From JANNNF01 sp040385825 (lineage in GTDB: Bacteria; Pseudomonadota; Alphaproteobacteria; Rhodobacterales; Rhodobacteraceae): a DNA stretch of 5,188 nucleotides. Where the stretch lies: NCBI GenBank assembly GCA_040385825.1, contig JAZKGQ010000017.1, positions 1 to 5,188 on the forward strand, written 5' to 3'. Made by a program: the position numbers and the translations under genes. Of this stretch, positions 1 through 4,841 are shown in pieces. The notes under the pieces were generated by a model. It was not told the origin of the DNA, ran no database searches, and was given only the letters and a program-made list of their open reading frames with translations. Within the stretch, counting starts at the first letter, position 1; each line of letters begins with the position of its first letter.

Positions 1-280
1 CCAGCAGAAATTCGGTGGGAGAAGTTGACCCATAAACCGCGTAGAACTGCCGTTGTCTGCCCATCCGGCGGTCAGGCATTGCCCTTTCGTCGTGCATGTC
101 AACAAGGCACACAGGAAAACAGGGCCGGTTCCATAAAGGGTCATCTTGCACTAAGGCACGGCGCTGTTCCGCAGACCCGGACCGGACCTTGGATCAAGCG
201 GCGTTGCCAGCAGACGGGTTGTCGCCGCCCTGTTGCAAACCTCGGATAGGCCAGAGCCGGAATCATCCACCGGAGGCCAC
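1..280. other. Upstream region without a recognisable gene
   Basis: No reading frame here looks like a real protein: the short frames have no good ribosome binding site and no recognisable motif. The stretch lies directly upstream of the alkaline phosphatase gene, so it probably contains that gene's promoter and leader. I looked for Pho-box-like direct repeats (CTGTCAT-type units about 11 bases apart) and for a convincing sigma70 -35/-10 pair and did not find either. Isolated GTCA cores near 71 and 98 are 27 bases apart, which does not fit a Pho box. Whatever lies further left is outside the window. Confidence 0.5.
272..276 (+). promoter_or_regulatory. Ribosome binding site of the alkaline phosphatase gene
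   Basis: A GGAGG motif lies 4 bases before the ATG at 281 and 7 bases before a second, in-frame ATG at 284. The 7-base spacing is the more usual one, so translation may begin at 284. The two choices differ by a single Met ahead of the signal peptide. The motif argues against the longer frame that opens at TTG 233. Confidence 0.75.
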
Positions 281-1783
281 ATGATGAACCGACTGACCCT
301 TGCGCTGCTTGCGCTTTCCACCGCCACCGTCCTGACCACCGTCGCCCAGGCCCAGGACCTGCCACAGGCCGACAGCCCCTGGATCAAGGACGCGCAGGCG
401 GTGCTTGATGCCCGCGTTGCCGCCACACCGCTGACCGGCCGGGCCAAGAACGTCATCCTGATCGTGGGCGACGGCAACGATGTTCCCACCACCTATGCCA
501 CCCGTCTTTACATGGGCCAGAAGGCCGGCGGGTTCGGCGACGAATTCGTGCTGCCGCAAGAGGCCTATCCGAACGTCGCGCTGGTCAAGACCTACCTGCC
601 CAACGCGCAGACCCCCGACAGCGCCCCGACCGCGACGGCGATGCTCTCGGGCGTCAAGACTGACGACGGGGTGATCGGCCTCGACGAGGACGCGAATTTC
701 GAGGATTGCGCGACCGTGACCGGCAACGAAGTGACCTCGCTGGCCGAGATCGCCACGGCGGCGGGCAAGTCGGTGGGCAACATCACCACCACGCGCATCA
801 CCCATGCGACCCCGGCGGCGGTCTATGCCCGCACCGTGGCGCGCGACTGGGAAGAAAAGGTGCCCGCGGGCTGCACCACGCAAAAGGACATCGCGTCGCA
901 GTTGATAGACGCGATGGACAAGGGCATCGTCGATGTCGCCATGGGCGGCGGTCGCCGCGCCTTCCTGCCCACCAACATGAAGGGCGAAGAAGGCGATGAC
1001 GGCAAGCGCGAGGATGGCCGCAACCTGATTGCCGAAGCCATGGACAAGGGCTGGGCCTATGCCTGGAACAAGGAAAGCGCCGCCGCGCTGCCGCTGGACG
1101 GGACGAAGCCGATCCTGGGCCTGTTTGAAAGCAGCCACATGCAGTACGAGGCTGACCGTACTGACGAACCCTCGCTGGCCGAGATGACCGAAGCCTCGAT
1201 CAAGGCGCTGTCGGGCAACCCCGAGGGCTTTTTCCTGCAGATCGAGGCAGGGCGCATCGACCACGCGCTGCATGGCGGCAACCTGGCCCGCGTGCTGGCC
1301 GATGGCGAGGCGATGGCGGCGGCGGTCAAGATGGCCGACGACATGACGGATGACGCCGACACGCTGATCATCGTGACCGCCGACCATGCGCATGGCCTGG
1401 CCTTCAACGGCTATTGCGGCCGCGGCTCGCCGATTCTGGGCCTGTGCATGGAGATCGACCCGCTTGGCGGTGCTGCCAAGGCCACGCCGAACCTTGGCGC
1501 GGACGGCAAGCCCTATACGGTGGCGGGCTTCATCAACGGGCCGGGCGCAATCGTGACGGAACAGCCGGATGGCACCTGGACCGCGACCCGTCCCGAAGTC
1601 ACGGCGGACGAGGCGGCCGGCCTTGACTATCTGCAACAGGCGACCGTGCCGCTGGAAAGCGAGACGCATGCCGGCGTTGACGTGCAGGCCTATGCCAAGG
1701 GCCCGTGGTCGCATCTGGTGGCCGGGGTGGTGGAACAGAACTACCTGTTCAACGTGATGCAATACGCGATGGCGCCGAAGTAA
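281..1783 (+). CDS. phoA: Secreted alkaline phosphatase, animal-like PhoA family
   Basis: This 500-residue protein should hydrolyse phosphate monoesters in the periplasm or outside the cell, using two zinc ions and one magnesium ion. Residues 1-24 form a signal peptide (Asn-Arg, hydrophobic core, then AQA before Gln25). The active site is complete: Asp64 in VGDGN, nucleophile Ser114 in PDSAPTATA, His175 and Thr177 in THATPA, phosphate-binding Arg188, then Glu322, Asp327 and His331 in EAGRIDHALH, Asp368/His369 in TADHAH, and His463 in ETHAG. Local wording such as TGNEV, TTTRITHATPA, DIASQLI, MGGGR and VPLESETHAG is closer to vertebrate alkaline phosphatases than to E. coli PhoA, as is His rather than Asp at the metal-site position. 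Cysteines are at 143, 198, 379 and 389; the first two align with a conserved disulfide of the placental enzyme. An Asp follows GDGN where the family usually has Gly. Positions 372-460 hold a longer, less conserved crown-like stretch. The phoA symbol denotes family membership only. A phosphate-starvation role is expected, but no Pho box was seen. Confidence 0.95.
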   Translation: MMNRLTLALLALSTATVLTTVAQAQDLPQADSPWIKDAQAVLDARVAATPLTGRAKNVILIVGDGNDVPTTYATRLYMGQKAGGFGDEFVLPQEAYPNVALVKTYLPNAQTPDSAPTATAMLSGVKTDDGVIGLDEDANFEDCATVTGNEVTSLAEIATAAGKSVGNITTTRITHATPAAVYARTVARDWEEKVPAGCTTQKDIASQLIDAMDKGIVDVAMGGGRRAFLPTNMKGEEGDDGKREDGRNLIAEAMDKGWAYAWNKESAAALPLDGTKPILGLFESSHMQYEADRTDEPSLAEMTEASIKALSGNPEGFFLQIEAGRIDHALHGGNLARVLADGEAMAAAVKMADDMTDDADTLIIVTADHAHGLAFNGYCGRGSPILGLCMEIDPLGGAAKATPNLGADGKPYTVAGFINGPGAIVTEQPDGTWTATRPEVTADEAAGLDYLQQATVPLESETHAGVDVQAYAKGPWSHLVAGVVEQNYLFNVMQYAMAPK

Positions 1784-1799
1784 GCCTGCCGCCAGTCCG

Positions 1800-1834
1800 A
1801 AAAACAGGGGCGGCCCGGAAGGACCGCCCCTGTT
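1800..1834 (-). terminator. Rho-independent terminator between convergent genes
   Basis: An 11-bp perfect stem (1803-1813 with 1824-1834, AACAGGGGCGG against its complement) is extended on the inside by two G-C pairs (1815-1816 with 1821-1822), closing a four-base loop. Read on the minus strand, the stem runs directly into five U residues (1804-1800), and a U-G wobble fills the inner mismatch. It is therefore a good terminator for the dsbA-side operon. Read on the plus strand, the loop is GGAA and the hairpin lies 19 bases after the phosphatase stop, but it is followed only by a weak U tract. It may still act in both directions. Confidence 0.85.
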
Positions 1835-1855
1835 CATTCCGGCCGCAATGCGGCG

Positions 1856-2527
1856 TCAGATCTGACCCAGCTCGCGGCGCACGGCATCGTAAAGCGCCTT
1901 TTCGTCAGGCTTGAGCAACTGCTTGCCGTTGATGAAGAAGGTCGGCGTACCCTGGATGGCGGCCGCCTTCACATCGGCATTGTCCTGATTGATGATGGCG
2001 ACAATGCCCGGAAGGTCGCGGTCGACCTTGGCCTTGGCCAGATCCAGCCCGTTTTCACCGGCAATCTGCCAGGCGAGTTCCAGATTGGGCGCCCCATCCG
2101 TTGCCCATTCCGGCTGACGCTCCAGCAAGGCGTTCAGGATCGGCTCGAACATGTTCTGCACACGGGCGGTTTCCAGAATGCGCACCGCCTCGTCCGATCC
2201 CTGATGGAACATGGTGTAACGCATCACGATGCGCAGTTCCTTCTGGAACGTGCCGCGCAGGCGCTTGAGGATCGGGTGGAAATAACGGCAGGCCTCGCAG
2301 GAGGGGTCGAAGAATTCGACCAGCGTGACCGGAGCATCGGCAGGGCCGATGGTGGGCGAGCTGGCACGAATCAGGATGGACGTGTCAAAGCCGGGACCAT
2401 CGGTATTGGCGATTTCCTGGGCTGCAGCCAGTTCGGCGGCACGGCGGCGCGACACGACGGCATAGCCGCCCCCAAACACAGCCAGGCCGACTGCGGCGGT
2501 TCCAAGGATCAGGGCGCGACGGTTCAT
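1856..2527 (-). CDS. dsbA: DsbA-like thiol:disulfide oxidoreductase
   Basis: This 223-residue thioredoxin-fold protein is predicted to act in the periplasm, passing disulfides to folding proteins and being re-oxidised by DsbB. An N-terminal hydrophobic segment (about residues 5-25) follows Asn-Arg-Arg. It may be a membrane anchor or a signal sequence; the NRRALI start loosely resembles a Tat motif. The thioredoxin-like domain starts near residue 60 with PADAPVTLVEFFDPSC. The redox motif is Cys77-Glu-Ala-Cys80, and the cis-proline loop is Gly193-Thr194-Pro195 in GTPTFFINGK. A helical insert lies between them, as in DsbA and thioredoxin_4 proteins. The ATG at 2527 shares four bases (ATGA) with the dsbB stop, and a GAAAGG lies 9 bases upstream, so this start is preferred over the longer frame that extends into dsbB. 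The CEAC dipeptide differs from CPHC of classical DsbA, so redox strength and direction are uncertain. It is the last gene before the terminator. Confidence 0.9.
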   Translation of the reverse strand: MNRRALILGTAAVGLAVFGGGYAVVSRRRAAELAAAQEIANTDGPGFDTSILIRASSPTIGPADAPVTLVEFFDPSCEACRYFHPILKRLRGTFQKELRIVMRYTMFHQGSDEAVRILETARVQNMFEPILNALLERQPEWATDGAPNLELAWQIAGENGLDLAKAKVDRDLPGIVAIINQDNADVKAAAIQGTPTFFINGKQLLKPDEKALYDAVRRELGQI

Positions 2528-2961
2528 GAGCGGTTTCCTTTCGGCAAGACAAGAAGAACGGTGATCGCGGCAAAGGCCGCAAGCGACAGGAAGGGGATGG
2601 GCAGACCGAGGATCATCTGCCCCGGACCGGAACAGGAGGGTCCGTCTTTGGTGCAGGGCGCGACGGCTTCCGGGATCAGGCCCACATAAAGCCCCGAATG
2701 CCAGCCGGCCAGCGCCAGCCCGGCCAGCGTCAGTGGCAGCGCATAGGCGCGCACGCTGCTGTCGCCGCGGTACAGGCCGATGCCCAGGATCACCACCAGC
2801 GGAAACATCGCGATGCGCTGATACCAGCACAGGGTGCAGGGCATCTGGCCCAGCACCTCGCCGATGAACAGCGCGCCAAGCGTGGCGGCCAGCGCGATCA
2901 GGAACGCGGCCCCAAGGGACAGATCGTTGCGTGACAGGGTCTGGGGGTCATTTTGCGTCAA
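2524..2961 (-). CDS. dsbB: DsbB/BdbC-like disulfide bond formation protein
   Basis: This 145-residue inner-membrane protein should re-oxidise its DsbA partner and hand the electrons to quinone. Four hydrophobic segments are visible, at about residues 14-34, 50-64, 72-96 and 116-139. The first periplasmic cysteine pair is Cys42-Thr-Leu-Cys45 in the family signature PCTLCWYQR, including the conserved Arg49. The second pair, Cys103 and Cys110, lies in a short loop; this close spacing resembles BdbC-type proteins more than E. coli DsbB. I chose the TTG at 2961 because a strong AAGGAG sits 7 bases upstream and it gives a normal family length. The longer ATG starts would overlap lspA by up to about 137 bases with an uncharacteristic N-terminus. 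The gene overlaps lspA by 14 bases, and its stop overlaps the dsbA start as ATGA, which suggests translational coupling and a matched DsbA/DsbB pair. Confidence 0.92.
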   Translation of the reverse strand: MTQNDPQTLSRNDLSLGAAFLIALAATLGALFIGEVLGQMPCTLCWYQRIAMFPLVVILGIGLYRGDSSVRAYALPLTLAGLALAGWHSGLYVGLIPEAVAPCTKDGPSCSGPGQMILGLPIPFLSLAAFAAITVLLVLPKGNRS

Positions 2962-3424
2962 GAACAGGCTCCTTGCGACGACGGGAGGGCAGCGCGGCGA
3001 CAAGCATGCAGACCGCGCCAAGCGTGATGGCGATATCCGCGCCATTGAAGGTTGGCCAGTGCCATTCACCCCAGTAAACGTCAAGGAAATCGGTCACGGC
3101 GCCCTGCCGCAGCCGGTCGATGATGTTGCCAAGCGCCCCGCCGACGACCAGCGCAAGACCGGCCCGTTCATAAGGCTCGCGCGAGCGGAAGGCCATGATG
3201 GCGAAGATCAGGGTGATTGCCGCGGTCAATCCTGCCATCGCCAGCGGCTTGCCCGCCATCCAGCCCGAAAGCATGCCAAAACTGGCCCCTTCGTTGAAGC
3301 CCAGAGTAAGGTTGAAACCCGGCACCACGGGAATCACCTGTGGCGGCTGCATCACCACCGCGATCATCAACCACTTGGTGGCCTGGTCCAGCGCTATGGC
3401 CGCCGCTATGATGGCGGTCAGCAT
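2948..3424 (-). CDS. lspA: Lipoprotein signal peptidase (signal peptidase II)
   Basis: This 158-residue inner-membrane aspartyl protease should remove signal peptides from prolipoproteins after diacylglyceryl transfer. Four hydrophobic segments are apparent. Family motifs include LDQATKW (residues 12-18), FNEGASFG (43-50), GGALGNIIDRLRQGAVTDFL (95-114) and FNGADIAI (126-133). Asp103 and Asp130 fit the catalytic pair. The start is uncertain. ATG 3424 gives the usual family length but has no clear ribosome binding site. An in-frame TTG at 3469 would add 15 residues and overlap the upstream gene by 8 bases, matching the overlapping style of this operon. The still longer open frame upstream only shadows the His-rich repeat of the neighbouring gene. 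Given its position in a metal-transport operon, this is probably an accessory copy beside a housekeeping lspA elsewhere, as in some metal-resistance loci (for example lead-resistance pbr operons). That is inference. Confidence 0.92.
   Translation of the reverse strand: MLTAIIAAAIALDQATKWLMIAVVMQPPQVIPVVPGFNLTLGFNEGASFGMLSGWMAGKPLAMAGLTAAITLIFAIMAFRSREPYERAGLALVVGGALGNIIDRLRQGAVTDFLDVYWGEWHWPTFNGADIAITLGAVCMLVAALPSRRRKEPVLDAK
2969..2974 (-). promoter_or_regulatory. Ribosome binding site fixing a TTG start for dsbB
   Basis: On the minus strand this reads AAGGAG, close to a perfect Shine-Dalgarno core, 7 bases before TTG 2961. It lies inside the 3' end of lspA. It is the main evidence that dsbB begins at a TTG overlapping the lspA stop. 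The ATG a few bases further on is out of frame. Confidence 0.75.
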
Positions 3425-3461
3425 GGCTGGTCCGGGACGGAGCGGCAAGGAAGGGGGCGCG

Positions 3462-3899
3462 TCAGTCAAGGAGATCTCGCAACCAAGACCGCCGACCATG
3501 CTTGCCATAGCCGCCGGACGACCCATTGTGCCCGCCGCCATGACCGCCGCCATCATGATGCCCGCCGCCGTGACCATGACCGCCGCCATGCCCATGACCA
3601 TGACCGCCGCCGGACCAGCCCTGCGGCTGCCCATAACCTTGCGGCGGATAGGCTGGAGGCGGCGCGGGTTCGGGGTAGGGGGCAGCGCGGGGACCGCCAC
3701 GTGCGCCCACCTGATCAAGGCTGCGCTCGATGATCTTGTCGATCTCGCCGCGGTCCAGCCAGATGCCCCGGCATTTCGGGCAATAGTCGATCTCGACGCC
3801 CTGTTTGTCGGCCATCACCAGATCGACGCGGCAGACCGGACACAGCAGCCCTGCTTGCGGCCCGCCGGGTTCGCGGAGGGTTACGGGTCTTTCAGACAT
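3462..3899 (-). CDS. TFIIB-type zinc-ribbon protein with His/Gly-rich tail
   Basis: This 145-residue soluble protein has three parts. Residues 18-60 form a zf-TFIIB zinc ribbon with Cys20-Pro-Val-Cys23 and Cys40-Pro-Lys-Cys43, followed by the family wording RGIWLDRGEIDKIIE. Residues 66-95 are a Pro/Tyr/Gln-rich, probably disordered linker. Residues 97-134 are a Gly-rich tail with ten histidines in GH, GHGH and GHH arrangements, ending in the basic and hydrophobic RRSWLRDLLD. The ribbon should bind one structural zinc, and the tail could bind several Zn, Ni, Co or Cu ions. No signal peptide or membrane segment is seen, so it should be cytoplasmic. ATG 3899 is supported by GAGGA 6 bases upstream, and the gene starts 9 bases after the CDF transporter stop. 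Function in this family is poorly known. A metal buffer, chaperone or sensor serving the adjacent transporter is my inference. The His tail is present in addition to the compact zf-TFIIB domain. Confidence 0.88.
   Translation of the reverse strand: MSERPVTLREPGGPQAGLLCPVCRVDLVMADKQGVEIDYCPKCRGIWLDRGEIDKIIERSLDQVGARGGPRAAPYPEPAPPPAYPPQGYGQPQGWSGGGHGHGHGGGHGHGGGHHDGGGHGGGHNGSSGGYGKHGRRSWLRDLLD
3528..3611. repeat. Degenerate 12-base-phased repeat encoding the His/Gly tail
   Basis: The stretch contains three exact copies of CCATGACCGCCGCC (plus-strand reading) at 3538-3551, 3574-3587 and 3598-3611. They are offset by 36 and 24 bases, both multiples of 12, with related units between them. On the coding (minus) strand these spell GGGHG-type residues. 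The phase keeps the zinc-ribbon gene in frame, so the number of histidines could change by slippage or recombination. The repeat also keeps unrelated frames open, creating false ORFs on both strands. Confidence 0.8.
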
Positions 3900-3908
3900 T
3901 GGACTTCC

Positions 3909-4841
3909 TCATGATTTGGTCGTGGCAGACGGGGTTCCATGCGCCATGATGATGGCACCGGGCGGATCAACCTGCACCGTTACATGATCTATATCGTGGC
4001 GGTCGTGAAGCCGCTTCACGACAAGTTCAGGCAGGGCCAGCGGGTCGGCCCCCGGCGCGGGCGTGACGTGAACGGTCGCCACGGTGGAATTGTCGGTCAG
4101 CACCCAGGCATGGAAATGCCCGGCTGACGCGATGCCGGGCAGGGTGGCAAGGTCGGCCTCTGCCGCGCGGGCGTCCACCCCCTGCGGTACCGCCTGCAAC
4201 AGCACGCGCAGCGACTCGGATACCAGCGTCCAGGCCGACCGCACCACCAGTGCGGCCACCAGCACCGACAGCAGCGGGTCCAGGATCACCCAGCCGGTCA
4301 GCATGATGCCGATGGCCGCGGCAATCGCGCCCACCGACCCCAGCAGGTCGCCGATCACATGCAGGAAGGCGCCCTTCAGGTTGGTGTCGCGCTTGTCACC
4401 CTTCGACAGATACCAGGCGCCGAACAGGTTGACCGACAGGCCGACAACAGCGATGGCCAGCATCGGCCCGGCCAGGATCTCGACCGGCTGGCCGATCCGG
4501 CCCACGGCCTCCCAGGTGATCCAGACCACCAGCAGCAGCAGCGACGCGCCGTTGGCCAGCGCCGCCAGCACGCGCACCCGGTGAAAGCCGTAGGTCCGCG
4601 TCGCATCTGCCGCCCGCGCCGCCACCCGGTAGGCGATCAGCGCCAGCAGCAGGGCAGCGGCATCCGAAACCATGTGCCCGGAATCAGCGATCAGCGCCAG
4701 CGAGCCGGAAAACCAGCCGCCCACGGCCTGCACCGCCGCATAGCCCGCCGTCATGAAAAACACGATCCGCACCCGGCCCACATTGCCGCTGTCCAGAGTG
4801 TCGCCATGGTCATGGCTGTCGGCTGTGTTGTCGGTCTTCAT
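3909..4841 (-). CDS. Cation diffusion facilitator (CzcD-like) metal efflux transporter
   Basis: This 310-residue inner-membrane antiporter should export divalent metal (Zn, Cd or Co likely) from the cytoplasm in exchange for protons. Six hydrophobic segments are seen at about residues 25-45, 47-72, 90-112, 122-144, 158-181 and 184-204. The metal-site signature HxxxD occurs twice: His56/Asp60 in the second segment (ADSGHMVSD) and His160/Asp164 in the fifth (HVIGD). This matches the zinc-type CDF group rather than the Mn type (DxxxD). The cytoplasmic C-terminal domain follows from about residue 205, with HFHAW and HDIDHVTVQVDP in the usual places. The N-terminus has only a short SHDHGD metal-binding stretch, and the loop between segments four and five lacks histidine. 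ATG 4841 overlaps the upstream stop as ATGA, with AAGGA 10 bases before it. Metal choice cannot be fixed from sequence. Confidence 0.93.
   Translation of the reverse strand: MKTDNTADSHDHGDTLDSGNVGRVRIVFFMTAGYAAVQAVGGWFSGSLALIADSGHMVSDAAALLLALIAYRVAARAADATRTYGFHRVRVLAALANGASLLLLVVWITWEAVGRIGQPVEILAGPMLAIAVVGLSVNLFGAWYLSKGDKRDTNLKGAFLHVIGDLLGSVGAIAAAIGIMLTGWVILDPLLSVLVAALVVRSAWTLVSESLRVLLQAVPQGVDARAAEADLATLPGIASAGHFHAWVLTDNSTVATVHVTPAPGADPLALPELVVKRLHDRHDIDHVTVQVDPPGAIIMAHGTPSATTKS

Noticed and set aside
54..101. Possible Pho box ahead of the phosphatase gene
   Set aside because: Only scattered GTC/GTCA cores; no pair of 7-base units at the required 11-base repeat spacing.
25..249. A 74-residue plus-strand frame upstream of the phosphatase
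   Set aside because: No ribosome binding site, no motif, and competing frames of similar length on both strands; not distinguishable from chance.
233..280. A 16-residue N-terminal extension of the phosphatase from TTG 233
   Set aside because: It would put charged residues ahead of the signal peptide. The GGAGG at 272-276 points to ATG 281/284.
263..1837. A 524-residue open frame on the minus strand across the phosphatase gene
   Set aside because: It is antisense to a gene with a complete, recognisable active site, is rich in Arg/His/Gly as GC-rich shadow frames are, and shows no family motif.
2528..2830. The N-terminal extension of the dsbA frame into dsbB
   Set aside because: It reads dsbB out of frame. 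The ATGA overlap and binding site place the start at 2527, followed by a normal hydrophobic leader.
2962..3084. Longer ATG-started dsbB beginning at 3084 or 3045
   Set aside because: Would overlap lspA by about 100-137 bases. The added residues have no DsbB character, and a strong binding site supports TTG 2961.
3425..3718. The long N-terminal extension of the lspA frame, rich in Met, Ala and Val
   Set aside because: It is the out-of-frame reading of the His/Gly repeat of the zinc-ribbon gene; LspA proteins are normally about 160 residues.
2834..3733. A 299-residue plus-strand frame opposite dsbB, lspA and the zinc-ribbon gene
   Set aside because: Arg/His/Asp-rich shadow kept open by GC bias and the repeat; three well-supported genes occupy the other strand.
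3195..3914. A 239-residue plus-strand frame opposite lspA and the zinc-ribbon gene
   Set aside because: Low-complexity Met/Ala/Thr repeat translation of the His tail DNA, with no family motif.
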